DNA of 64,000 nt from Gnetum montanum (Eukaryota; Streptophyta; Gnetopsida; Gnetales; Gnetaceae): positions 435,275 to 499,274 of the forward strand of contig MNCI01005236.1 in assembly GCA_015680685.1 (NCBI GenBank). The letters run 5' to 3'. A program made the translations under genes and the position numbers. Position 1 is the stretch's first letter; every line of letters begins with the position of its first letter. This document shows positions 21,808-32,120 of the stretch, piece after piece. Under the pieces are notes generated by a model. The model was not told the DNA's origin and searched no databases. It saw only the letters and a program-made list of their open reading frames with translations.

Positions 21808-23241
21808 ATGGTTCCGAAACATGTACAATAGGAGGGTCCTGTTCAAGGTGGAAAGAAATGATCTCGGAGAGGTGGAAGATAAGGCCCTACTAGACAACAT
21901 GTAGAATAGGAGGAACAATCATTCAACATTCATCAAGAAGATCCTCCTACCATACGGTCCGGGTAGGCAGAAGTAGGAGATACCCTCTCTAAAAGTGGTG
22001 CCTAGTACTTAGGGGAAATGTACCAATTTTGGCACAATAAAAAAGAAGGCACCATGGTTAACAAGTGTGGTGTGACTGTTAACTTCTTTGTTCAAGCCAT
22101 TTTGGAAGCATTAAACCTTCGGAATATAGGGCCAAAGGTTGCTCAGAACTAGCTAGATACTTTTAGAACTGAGAAACTTAATAAACTGTTAACAGAGAAT
22201 AAAAGGGTGGCGGAAGAAAAGGAGAAGGCTATTTGGGATGCCTCCACAGCACAGGCACAAACACATGTGCATCTTAAGGCACTCAAGGACTTAGAAGAAG
22301 AAAATAAGCAGTTGGTTGTAGACAATCTTCGGTTGACCACTGTAGAAAAGAAAAAGAATGTTCTCAATGAACGCTTTCATCAATTACGAGAATAATTCAT
22401 TCGAGTCAATTGAGATGTAAGCCGTTTAGCCAGAGAAAATTGAACCCTCTCAATGGAGGAGGTACGCGCTATTCACCAAAAATCAACAATTGAAATAAGC
22501 GCGTGGCAGAATGAGGCTAAATGACATGAAAATTTGAAGGAGCACTTCTGTGATCAGGTGGGGATGTACAAAAAAATCCTAAAGAAGGAGATCCATATGG
22601 CCAAGGCCCAAATCAACAATATCAGTGCTCAACACACTAATTGGCAGGCCATATTGGACACATATGCCTTCGCCCACCAAGTGGAAGTTAAGAACTGGGA
22701 CTTGCAGATTCAAGACTTGATAGAATACATGGAGTTGGCAAACCTAAGATATGTCAACCTTGCCATGTTAAGAGTAGGGCACCGAAGGTCAGAGCTCAAG
22801 CAACAGATAGCTTCCACCCACATCAAATATGAAGTAGAATTTGCAGAGCGCAAGAAGCTGGTTGAGAAACTAGATGTTGCAAATTCTAAATTTGAGGTGG
22901 TAAAAGTAAGCTACCAAGGATAGAAAGACATTGTAACTGACTTGGCTCAATGGCTAATGGACCTTTATGAATACAAGAATAAAGCCAGAGCCTATGAGGA
23001 GGAACGACGGGTGTTCGCGGTGTGGTATGTCAAAGCCAACCAGATGTATCCGCAACTACCCTGTCCGTGGGAAGTGCCAACTCCGTCAAATGTTGGAACA
23101 CTAGCATGGATGGCACAAGACCCTCAGACTAAAGAGGAGAAGCTCTAGGCCATGCTTCAACACCACCAAGCTCTAATGGTTGGAGCATATGACAAAAGGA
23201 AAGTGCCCATGGAGGAGCCACCGCCACCAAGAACTACATGA
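21808..23241 (+). pseudogene. Element C ORF3 (short version, single frame with stops)
   Basis: ATG 21,808 directly follows a splice-acceptor-like site. The frame is kept to TGA 23,239-23,241, 477 codons, although several stops interrupt it. In order: a basic Gly/Arg/Gln-rich N-terminus; the conserved YLGEMYQFWHNKKEG block (about 22,015-22,060); a long coiled coil (about 22,160-22,930: EENKQLVVDNLRLTTVEKKKNV, then HTNWQAILDTYAFAHQVEVK and ELKQQIASTHIKYEVEFAERK); then YPQLPCPWEVPTPSNVG, WMAQDPQTKEEKL and the final EEPPPPRTT. Compared with E it lacks the roughly 450-residue region between the YLGE block and the coil. No transmembrane segment or signal peptide is apparent. Function is unknown. 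Confidence 0.8.
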
Positions 23242-23383
23242 GTTCCACATTTTTGTAGTTGTAGCATTTTTTTTGTGTTGTGTCTTCCCACACTGTGACA
23301 TCATTTCATTTGTTTTCCCCATCTAATAATCCCATACCTATCCACTGTGTAATCACTGTAACTCGAGGATGAGTTTTTATTCA

Positions 23384-23395
23384 GTCGTGGAGGTA
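23384..23395 (+). other. Element C polypurine tract
   Basis: gtcgtggaggta sits immediately before the 3' LTR start TGATGGG and is preceded by gaggatgagttttta, a stretch conserved in A, B, E and F. Confidence 0.75.
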
Positions 23396-24195
23396 TGATG
23401 GGACGTGATATTACATGGGCCGCGATATCACGTCTGTCGTGATATCATAGTCCGCCATAATGTCTATAAATAATAAGTGGCTCTCCCTTGTTCATCATTA
23501 GGAGTTAGATTGTAGCGAAGCTCTGGCAGTTTGATCCCTCTAGAGATAGATTATTTCCCGTGTTTGCCCGCAGTGTGGTGAATGTAATCGTACGACATCC
23601 TTTATTCGAATGTGACGTACTTGGACACACACATGACTAACAATAAAGATCGAGATTACTTCATCATTGCATCATTCACTTTGTTATTTATTTATTTATT
23701 TAATTGTTATTTACTACTTTCTTAATTAGTCTCTCTTACCCTTATCTCCTAGTAACGCGGAATGAGTACGACTTGATTACAAGCATTTAAGTGTGACTAC
23801 TTGGTATCCCAGTGGTATACTAGGATCTGCGCTTGGTAATCCCAGTGGTAGTCATGCACAAGGTCCAAGATGTGTACAGATAATCAAGGAATAGATGCTC
23901 ATCGCACTTAGGCTAGTTTAGATTTTCTCTTACCCTTTTCCTCCTAGCTTAGCTTAGTTAATATTATTTTCCACTACCTTCAGGAGTAGCATTAGAATTA
24001 GGAACACATCATACACCTCACTCTGGACTAAACCATACGTGACAAATATAATACTAGTCTAGGTGGGAAGACAACAAAGACCTAAGGATAACTGTCTAGG
24101 TGCCACAACTAGTCTGTCTGCGGAGTTCGACTGGATCGTGCGTGAAAACGCGCGTATTCGTATGGTTGAGTGTAGGGGTATCTCACCACTCATCA
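23396..24195 (+). repeat. Element C 3' LTR
   Basis: It pairs with 16,933-17,768; TATA at 23,465-23,472; ends ..CACTCATCA, followed by the TSD atttg. It contains an attatttatttattta short repeat near 23,690. Confidence 0.92.
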
Positions 24196-25105
24196 ATTTG
24201 TGAATGGATTCCAACTCTAAGGATTGGTACTAGCTTTTAGCCTCTTTGATGAGTGTCTTGGGGAAGAGCTTGAGTTTCTACCAATCATTTTCAATGTTTT
24301 GCAAGGCATAAGCATTGTGGAAAGCTTATAGATGTGTTTGCGGATTAGAGTTATATCCCCCTTCAAATCTTGGGATATTGTTCATGTTTAAGCACTTGAT
24401 CTAACAATCTTTCACATGCCTACTTGGGATCGTAACTACCTATGCAATGTTAAGCATGCTTTGAGTTACTAATAGAGGTTCATCATCATCATTGTATCGA
24501 TGATGCTGATGATGATTTCTGCCACCCCTTCATTCTTAGCGGGCTCTACAATCATTGTTGTCTCGTTGATCACCTTCATCATGATTATTTCTTTAGTGAC
24601 TTCTATCAGAACTAGAACATGAAGAGGAATGTTTAGAATCGGATGAAGAGGAAGGTGGACCATCACTGCCACTATAGTGTCCACCACCACCTCCTCACTT
24701 GTCGCTACCATAATCCTTAGATTCCTTGCCGTTGCGATGTTTGCCTAAGTCCCTACCTTGAATGTCACTTTTTCTTGAGCTTAGTTTGTTAATAGTGGGC
24801 TGCAAGTTTAGGGTTACACCCTCATCACCAATAATCAAGGGTGAAGAATATTCATGTTAAGAACCTCCAGAGGGAGGATCCTTATTGTCATCTTGGTTTA
24901 GTAGGAACAAGGGATTAGTGAAGTGTTTCCTCTTTGCAAACTTGTGGTCCTTCTCCTGGTTTCGATCTCTCTTGTGTTGTGTTTCAGTGGGATGGTAGTC
25001 TTGATAGTCATGGTCATGCACAACATATTATTCTTGAAGATCATGAATGCCTAACTTCTTAAAAGTTCAAAGCAGCATTATGGGAACAAATTGATCGAGA
25101 GGCAT
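24196..25105 (-). pseudogene. Element B gag, N-terminal part
   Basis: The minus-strand start codon is at 25,105 (plus cat 25,103-25,105), in the context aacattgtaATGCC also seen at H's gag start (36,026). The beginning reads MPLDQFVPIMLL. A Ser/Asp/Asn/His-rich, low-complexity region follows (about 24,470-24,720), and then the part equivalent to H 36,700-36,780. It is joined to 16,932 across element C. It has in-frame stops. Confidence 0.65.
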
Positions 25106-25395
25106 TACAATGTTGCCTTTCATGTCATGCCATTGTAGTTGCTCATCTTGATGTAGGATGAAGGTGAAGTCATGTACATACTCATCTGGATGAGTATATA
25201 CCACTTTGCACTCTTATGGAACTAGCGGTTTAACATCTTCACACCTATGAGAAGAAGAAATTTTACAAACAAATAAAATATCAGTGTGCTTTTTGTAATT
25301 ATATGTTGTTTGAGAGTGATGTTGACCTTGGGTTCATTTCAACAATATTAATAATGTTCACTAATCCTAGATACTGCACGTTTCAACAAATAGAG

Positions 25396-25413
25396 TTCCC
25401 AACAATGATGCCA
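25396..25413 (-). other. Element B primer-binding site (decayed)
   Basis: The minus strand reads tggcatcattgttgggaa, one base from the LTR end. It is a degraded version of the tRNA-Asp-type TGGCGCCGTTGCCGGGGA. Between it and gag (25,106-25,395) lies an untranslated leader with no other feature. Confidence 0.65.
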
Positions 25414-25414
25414 A

Positions 25415-26329
25415 TGATGAGTGGTGGAAGGTACCCCTATGCCCAACCATATGAATCACAAAGCATTCATGCATGATCTGATCGAATTCTATGGACTCTA
25501 TAGTTTCTAGTGCACTAGTTTTCTAAGAAGTAAACCTTGCCCTAAGGTTATTCATTGTCTTCCCAATTACACTTGTGATGCTCATGGTATGGTTAAGTCT
25601 AATCGAGGCATACAATTTTTATTATTTTGTGTTTTATGGTTTTGCTACTTAAAGAGAGAGATGAAGTAATTTAATAACTAATTTAATTTTACTAACTAAC
25701 TAATTGTAACATAAGAATCTAGTTCCACTTTCCATACATGTCTTGAACCTATGTATCCACTGTTGGGTTACCAAGCACTACGATACTAGGTACACCAAGC
25801 AATAACGCTACTAGGATTACCAAGTGAATACATGTTTATGCTCAAAGTGGTCATACTTGTGTATTTAATTTATTTAGCTTATCTCACTTAATTACTAGAA
25901 AACATTGAATAAATAACTAAAAGCATTAAATGCATGAATAAACCATCTTAAACTATCTAGAATGCTACAAGGTTTACCAAGAAACTTATCTTTATTGTTG
26001 TACACATTGGTATGGTTTAGGTACAATAGTGTTGAAATAAAGATTTGTATACTTAATGACTCCTGTTGCGGGCACTCGAGAAAATATTCTAACTTTTAAA
26101 TGAACAAACTATAAGAGCTTTACTACTACTATGACTTGAATGTCCATAAATATATTTGGGAGCCTGTATTTATATTTTTTGCTATAGTACTACATCGATG
26201 AGGCCTTGTCAATGTAGCAAATGCTATGTTGACACGGCCCCATCAATGAGGCAACACCACATAAACAAGGCCCCATCAACGAGGCCACATCAATGGGGGC
26301 CCATCAACACAACATTGTGACACTCATTA
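25415..26329 (-). repeat. Element B 5' LTR
   Basis: It pairs with 5,394-6,338 over its whole length. The plus-strand right end reads gtgacactcatta, with a C-to-T change from tcatca. U3 (about 26,190-26,320) shows repeated catcaatgaggcc/gatgaggcc units. Confidence 0.85.
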
Positions 26330-26334
26330 TCTCT

Positions 26335-28170
26335 TTTTCTTACCTTGCAAAAGACCTTCAACCTTAGGCTTTCCTTTTAGCATCACCTACAATCACCAAA
26401 GGATCAACATTAGTTTTGGTAAAGTTTCCTTAACAATTAACCCTTTTCAGATCTCTAGTTAGCTTAAAATTCAAAAAAAATTCTAGCTTTTAGGGTTAAG
26501 GTAATTTCATAATAATGTTCCCCAAGGCTCTAAGGTAACTAAAATCATCAAGTTGTTCATGTTATTTTGATTATTTTTACTATTAGTTACCATAATGTTT
26601 GAAAATGGGATGTTAGAAAAATTTTTAAAAGTACATCCTTAATACCCCCCTCCCACACAATAAATGAGCTTAACTTTGGAAGTGCACAAGTTTTCAAACA
26701 ATTAAAACCAAAGGTTTGGTTCAGAAGATGGCCAGGAAATTTTGAATTTAGAGGAAATTTCAATATAAAAGCATTAAAGAAAAAGCAAATTGATGAGAAG
26801 TTGATTCCAAAATCATGCATAAATTCAAAGAAGCTATAAATGATGTTCTTAAAGATGTGAGGTTTGGTTCAAAGCCATGATCAACAAAAGTTATGCAAGT
26901 GGGTCCTCCCCAAAGTAAGCATAATGCCCTTGCAGAACCACTTATATAGATTTCCATGGGCACCTTAGAAGTTAAATGTAGATCATGCCTTTATTCCAAA
27001 CAACACATAACTATGTTGGTTAGGATCATGCACTATACTATACAAAATCATGAGGCTCATAATTGCATGTAATAATGAGGTGAATAATGGGATGAGAAGG
27101 GATTGCAAAGATTGGGATGTAAGGTACTTAACCATGTTCACAATAGGTTCTTATGTCAATTGTGACTAAAATGACCATCATACCTATCTATCCAAGTTTT
27201 AGAACAAGTCCATACCATTAATAGTGGCCTCACATTGATGTGTTCCTTCATGCCTACCATCATGAATCCACAACAACCACAGAGAACGAACATCACTCCA
27301 AAAAGAGAAGCAAGGGTAAGAAAGAAGGAAGGAAGAGTCTTAGTTAGAAGGGTGTCTTTAAGCATGAGTAACATGTTTTTCCAACCCCATAATCAGTTCT
27401 TGTAGCCCATTATGATGTCTAAGGGGTGTGCTTTCCATTATTTTTCTCTTTTTCTCTCTTTTTTTTTTCTTTGATTTTTTTTCTTTCTCTCCCTTTTTTT
27501 TGATGGGAATCACACCATGCAAAGACATGCTTCCTATTTATTGGTCAATAATAAGTGTGATGGTACATTCCATGAGGAGTCATAGATCACAAGAATAAAG
27601 TCAAGAAGAAAACCCAAAAAATCCTCTTGAGGTCACATCCATTGCCATTCCCACTCGATCTTTCCCTCTTTCTTCAAGGCACAATGACCAATAGTTAATT
27701 TTAGTTTCATGTAAGAAGAACCATATTAGTTTTATGATAAAGACCTTTTATTTAGAGAACTAGAGGGATGGATGATGTGGTCTCATTACTTTACACAATT
27801 ATTTACCCAATCATCTTGATAGCATAGAATAAAGACCCAACACATGGTGTTGACATTTGCATCATGATGGCAATATTTGTATTAATAAAGACATAGTAGA
27901 CATTCATAAAACATAAATGAAATGAATTAATAAAAGAGAAAATTATAAATAAAATAAACATAACGAGAGATTAAAAACATATTAAGAATTAGAAAATTTT
28001 TGAAGGAATAGGAAAAGGACAAAAAATTGTAAAACAAAAAAGTGAATATGCACTTATTAGTTCTTGATTCCAGATGGAATATCTCCCCCATGACTAAACT
28101 CATGGGTGAGCATTTGAAAAATGGACAACACATTCCCTTAGTTATACACCATAAGTTTTCCATTAATCAT
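26335..28170 (-). other. Element F post-gag spacer (matches the post-pol spacer of B and H)
   Basis: There is no supported gene. Shared landmarks with B and H are aagtgggtcctcccc (near 26,900), the (cccataa..tagccc..aaggggtgtgctttcca) segment at about 27,385-27,440, and tctcccccatgactaa (near 28,080). A pyrimidine-rich tract lies at 27,440-27,505. A minus-strand gcaag|gtaag donor-like site lies near 26,350, the place equivalent to the ORF3 leader donor. Element B was inserted just beyond it. Confidence 0.5.
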
Positions 28171-30200
28171 CTTTAATAATTTAATTTTTTGCTTGGTAGC
28201 ACATTTAAGATTGATGATAATTATGTTTTGATCTTTTGGAGACATATCTTTAGTTGGAGTAGAAGGTGTTTTCTTTTTAAGGGGTCTAGATATCATTTCT
28301 TGTTTATTTTATATTTTAGTTCTTGTGTATCATTTTTTAACATCTTCCTTTATTGTATAGTTAGAGTGTAAGATTTTCTTCTCTAAGTTATTTGTTTGGT
28401 TTATTTTCTTAGGACAAGAACTAATATGTGTGTTGGATGTTTTCATGCATCTTTTAAATGATTTTTTATTCTCATTTCCAAGCCACTAGGTTTCTTTTGG
28501 CTTACTGGCTACTGTGTAGACTTGGTTTTGCACACACACTTGTTTCTTAACCTTATTGTGGGTTGGTATAGGATCATGTTAACACTTTGAACTTTTAACC
28601 CACAATTGCACCCTTTATCATTATTAGTAATGCATGGAATTTTCTATCTCTCCACAGTGATAAGTTCATCTTTTATGTTTTGTGTCAGAGAGGTAATGAT
28701 TGTTGACTCTTGAGTAGGATTAGGAGACATTTTTTTTGTGAGGAAGGGGATTGCACTAGATTGTCCCTATGCTAGTTTTGATGAGCTAGTAGGTTTACTA
28801 GTTTTATTCACATGTGTGGAAATTATCCTAAAGAAAGGGCATTTCCAAGATTTTTGCTAACATCTACTAGCATTATTAGTCACTTGTATGTTCATAGTCC
28901 AAGTGGCATTCTTCTATTGAAACTATGGTGCTAGTGCTTCCTACATTGTTGGTGGTGACATATGTTGGAGGGAAGTATGAGAGTATTGAGGATGTGACAG
29001 GTGATAGGAGGCATGAGATGGTGATCTCATAGGAGATGTTGTGGGTTGATGATATTTAGGAGAGTAGTAGTAGTGATTTGAGGTAGAGGAAGTAGAACAA
29101 TTTGGAGAAACAAGTTGTTGAACATAGTATCCACAAGGGTCTTGCTGGAAATAAAGGTCTTGTTGGCAATAAGGGTATTGCTAGTTTGTTAATGACATCC
29201 TTCATGACTATGGGTTTTTCCACTGTGGTTAATAGTAGTTTTGATATTGATAAGATGTCCCATTGAGATAGCACTATTGGTTGTAGGACTATCTATAATT
29301 ACCTTACGGATAAGGTAATCTCTTAGGCATTTACTTTTCTACAAACTTAGGATTTAAAGCAAAAGCTCCAAACTCTTTTAGATGTAACATAAATGGACAA
29401 TAGCCCTTTGGATGAGATGTCACATCCATCATCCTCTTTTATATATGAGTTTGTAACCTCTTCTAGTATAACTATTTTTCCTTTTTATCAATAAGTGTCC
29501 ATACCTATTTCTTTATTCTTTTTCCTCTTCTTGTTTTGGTCACTTAATCCTTTTTACTTTACCTTCTCCTCTATGATTTTCAAGTTATCTATGCTTGCTT
29601 AAATCTTAGCGATAGACTATTTTATTGGGAAGGTTTGTTGTGAAATCAACTCATCAAGAGCTACCTCTTTTTTCTAAGAGGTGGATCCCCATGATATTCC
29701 TCTACACTCTCTATTTTACATAGCTCTTCTTCTTCTCTTGCCACCTATTCAACTAGCCTTTATATTTGATAGGCTCTCAACTTTGATAATCATCCTTGGA
29801 CATAGATCCCAAGGGTCTCCCTCACTTTATTATGAATCCCATCTATGATGTGGAGAAGTTGCTCTTTTTGAGAAAAACCATGGCATGGACATATATGTAG
29901 TAGAAAATAGTATCTATCTAATGCTACATCTAGAGATTCATGTTTTTCTTGCTTCCACCTTAGGTTTAGAGGAGGTCCTAGGCCTTGAGGCCCTCATTGT
30001 TTTATAACTGACTCCATCCCCTCTTTGATTATTTGTATTAGTTGAACATAGTCTTTGAATGTAGTAATAACATACATGAGCATATGAGATCCCTACTCGT
30101 AGTTGTTCACTTCATATGAGATCCCTACTTGTAGTTGTTCACTTCAATTTTCTTTAGTATAGATCCTATCATTTCTTCTATTAGTATTCTCATCATGTGA
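28171..30200 (-). pseudogene. Element F gag (broken)
   Basis: The minus-strand translation shows, from about 29,250 to 28,950, the Pro/Gln/Tyr-rich tail (QQYPYCQQDLYFQQDPCGYYVQ and SNHYYYSPKYHQP), and further 5' (29,300-29,960) the degraded knuckle and helical region seen in E and H. From about 28,900 to 28,200 the frame continues through a KKCPFFR-like block similar to KCPFFKH in C's gag tail, then a Lys-rich low-complexity stretch. So F and C share an extended gag C-terminus and both lack pol. Many stops and shifts are present. Confidence 0.5.
30081..30144. repeat. 32-base tandem duplication
   Basis: catatgagatccctactc.. is repeated twice back to back (30,081-30,112, 30,113-30,144) with one C/T difference, inside the leader or gag region of F. 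It is probably a replication slippage event. Confidence 0.8.
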
Positions 30201-30349
30201 TGGGCTATTAGTTTTATGTGAACAAGACACGTTTTCAATTAATAATGTGTGTAACTTAAAAATAAAATTTTAATATTTTCAAAAAGATAAATCTTTAATA
30301 ATTTTATAGCGATCGTGTATAATGTGACTAATTGAGATAACTAGCATCA

Positions 30350-30367
30350 TCCCTAGCAATGGCAACA
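30350..30367 (-). other. Element F primer-binding site (decayed)
   Basis: The minus strand reads tgttgccattgctaggga just inside the LTR end. It differs from TGGCGCCGTTGCCGGGGA at a few positions, mainly transitions. It fixes the orientation of F as minus and 30,369 as the LTR boundary. Confidence 0.65.
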
Positions 30368-30368
30368 T

Positions 30369-30532
30369 TGATGAGCAGCAGGTACCCCCCACACCCCACC
30401 ACACCATGCCCAACCATATGAATCACAAACATTCATGTGTAATCCAATCTAATTATGTGGATGGGACTTGTGTGGTATCTAGATTGTTAAGCATTGATCG
30501 TAGGTTGTTTGTCTTCTCACTTGGAATAGTGG
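30369..30532 (-). repeat. Element F 5' LTR fragment
   Basis: It matches the first 150 or so plus-strand bases of 3,883-4,954 (tgatgagca..aggtacccc, ttcatgtg..aatccaatct, ggtatctagattgttaagcattgat) and ends at ggaatagtgg. It is then joined directly to element A ORF3 sequence. The rest of the LTR has been deleted. Confidence 0.8.
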
Positions 30533-30767
30533 CCATAGCTTTTGAAGAGTGAAAGACTATCAGGATCTAAAGAAAGTGGCTATAGCTTTTGAAGAGGAAA
30601 GGATGTAGTTTTTAGCATGGAACATCAAAGCAAACAAAATATTCCCACACTTGTCATGTCCTTGGAATGTACCAACTCTAGCTAACATCACTAAATTCAC
30701 ATGGATGATACATGATCCTAGGTCAAAAGATGAGAAACTTAGAGCACTGCTAAGCAGATATTAGTTT
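30533..30767 (+). pseudogene. Element A ORF3, C-terminal part
   Basis: The translation contains DYQDLKKVAIAFEEERM, FLAWNIKANKIFPHLSCPWN, VPTLANITKFTWMIHDPRS and KDEKLRALL. These match the C-terminal block of E (MNDYQELKNTMQAF...DPKSKEETMKALL) and C. Compared with those, about 250 bases between 3,882 and this point are missing. A 20-base stretch ggcyatagcttttgaagag is present twice (30,532 and 30,575), bracketing the junction. A stop follows ALLSRY; the PPPPR tail is not recognisable. Confidence 0.75.
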
Positions 30768-31051
30768 CAAAAGCTTGACAATAAGGCAAAGAAGTTGATG
30801 GTGAAGCCATCACTAGCTTGGAACATGAAGAAAACCACATTAAGCTTGATTTCATTCTATTTTACTTTTATCATATGTGTTAATAATGCATTGCATGATA
30901 AATTTGTAACACTGCTTGAACCACAATGTGCCATTCATAGTAGAGTCAATCATGTATGTAAGTGTCATAATGTCAAATTCTATGCAACCCCATAAGTTTG
31001 TAAGGAACTCTATTATCTTTTTGTTTGAACTTGAGGATGAGTTTTTAGTTA

Positions 31052-31063
31052 GTCGTAGGTGTA
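31052..31063 (+). other. Element A polypurine tract
   Basis: gtcgtaggtgta lies before the 3' LTR start TGAGAAAATAAG, preceded by ttgaggatgagttttta. It is more decayed than in B, C and E. Confidence 0.6.
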
Positions 31064-31904
31064 TGAGAAAATAAGTTTTATTAGTGTTTACGATATTGTA
31101 GCCCTACATATGTCATCATAGATATGATGTAGTGGATCATGGTCATGCCTATAAATACCAACCCCCCATCATGTCGAAACAACAAGTTTTTGTCAACACT
31201 TAGTAAAATTCTTGAAATTTTTTTTCATACAGTTAGAGTTAGAATGAGTGGCTGCAGTATGGTAAATTATAGTTGTACATAATCTTTATTTGAGTGGATT
31301 ATTCCTAGATACAATTCATGAATGGTAATAAAGATTGAGATTGTTATTCATCATTGTAGCATATCACTTAGCATAGTTTTATTTTTCCATGTTGTTTATG
31401 TTTACTAAGTTATTTACATTTCCTAAGTCATTTACTATTTCAATGTCTATTAGTAAGGAAAAATAAGTTCAACTCATTTTGAGCATAAAGTGTAATTGTT
31501 GGTAACCAAATTATGACTTTTCTTGATTTGCTCAATGGTAAAGTTGTTTGGTAATCCTAGTAACAATTACATTAGCCTAGGACATGTATATAGAAAATGA
31601 GAAACAAATGCTTGTCACCACAGTTTTACATTCTCATTGTACTTAGAAATAGAATTCACATCTACTTTCACTATGTTTACACTTAGTCTTATTGAGAGCC
31701 AGTTAACATTAGTTATCATAAACCTCACTAAGAGTTAAACCATATAATTTGCACTTCGCTAACTCTAAGTGGGAAGATAATGATAAAAAACTTAACATCA
31801 ACTCATTAGTATACTTATATTATCCATCCACAGATTATGATTTGGTCACACGTGAACACTTGTAACTTGTATGTTTGAGTGTTGGAATATCTAACCACTC
31901 ATTA
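31064..31904 (+). repeat. Element A 3' LTR
   Basis: It pairs with 792-1636; TATAAATA at 31,150-31,157; ends ccactcatta (TCATCA with one change). Element G's protease resumes right after it. The LTR pair differs at many more sites than C's pair, so A is visibly older than C. Confidence 0.85.
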
Positions 31905-32120
31905 GTATGGGTGAGTTAATCATCATTATGGGACTAGCATGGCTTAACACCAATGATGCTAAGCTGGATATTAGAGACCTTTCTTTTAAAATTTCCATGG
32001 AAAATGAGAATTACATTATTGATAAATACTGTGTTTTATGCATCACATATCATGACATAGGGTACAATGTGTGCAAAAAATCTAGAATGTCATAAAAACC
32101 AATGTTCTTGGCTATAGCAA
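31905..32120 (+). pseudogene. Element G protease, C-terminal part
   Basis: The translation MGELIIIMGLAWLNTNDAKLDIRDLSFKIS aligns with DFPIIMGRAWLSMVDAQMDIRDLSLEIS in E and with the same segment in B and H. It continues as VLCITYHDIGYN, equivalent to the CVLCIM.. segment of H at 38,775. Together with 540-791 it forms one split protease, which is the evidence that element A is an insertion. It is inactive. Confidence 0.75.

Larger units (their letters stand above)
16933..24195 (+). mobile_element. Element C: complete non-autonomous LTR element with gag and ORF3, no pol
   Basis: The structure is complete: 5' LTR (16,933-17,768), tRNA-Asp-type PBS (17,770-17,787), gag (17,910-19,855), spacer, internal TATA block (21,235-21,334), ORF3 (21,808-23,241), PPT (23,384-23,395) and 3' LTR (23,396-24,195). 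The TSD is a perfect atttg (16,928-16,932, 24,196-24,200). No protease, RT, RNase H or integrase sequence is present. The two genes each keep one reading frame apart from single-base nonsense changes. It lies in the opposite orientation inside gag of B. Confidence 0.9.
5394..26329 (-). mobile_element. Element B: Athila/Tat-like Ty3/gypsy element with gag, pol and ORF3 (contains nested C and J)
   Basis: LTRs are at 25,415-26,329 (5') and 5,394-6,338 (3'). The 5-base flanks cctct (5,389-5,393) and tctct (26,330-26,334) match at 4/5. On the minus strand the order is LTR, PBS (25,396-25,413), gag from 25,105, protease, RT, RNase H, integrase, an untranslated region, a promoter-like block, ORF3, PPT and LTR. 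Removing C and J leaves roughly 12.4 kb. All genes carry stops or shifts: the RT motif is FMDE, the first integrase Asp reads Asn and the integrase Glu reads Lys. Protease keeps DSGS. Confidence 0.85.
3883..30532 (-). mobile_element. Element F: gag-bearing LTR retrotransposon lacking pol (contains nested B, C, J)
   Basis: On the minus strand the order is: 5' LTR fragment (30,369-30,532), tRNA-Asp-type PBS (30,350-30,367), gag (about 28,170-30,200), then directly the region that follows pol in B and H (26,335-28,170), then B as an insert, then 4,955-5,393, a PPT and the 3' LTR (3,883-4,954). No protease, RT, RNase H or integrase is recognisable between gag and the downstream region. The 5' LTR is cut to about 164 bases and about 250 bases of A are missing there, so a deletion removed most of the LTR with its flank. 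Confidence 0.7.
792..31904 (+). mobile_element. Element A: non-autonomous LTR retrotransposon carrying only ORF3 (contains nested F, B, C, J)
   Basis: Two LTRs of about 845 bases (792-1636, 31,064-31,904) flank a PBS, an ORF3 pseudogene and a polypurine tract. Flanking 5-base repeats are gtaag (787-791) and gtatg (31,905-31,909), a 4/5 match. The flanks join a split protease gene of element G. Without the nested 3,883-30,532 block, A is about 4.5 kb and has no gag, protease, RT or integrase: ORF3 starts within 10 bases of the PBS. It would have depended on proteins from a full-length relative. ORF3 is broken by stops and by loss of about 250 bases at the F insertion site. Confidence 0.8.

Noticed and set aside
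27440-27510. Pyrimidine-rich tract as a possible PPT of a plus-strand element
   Set aside because: No LTR boundary lies next to it, and similar tracts occur at the same place in the post-pol spacer of B (9,966-10,015).
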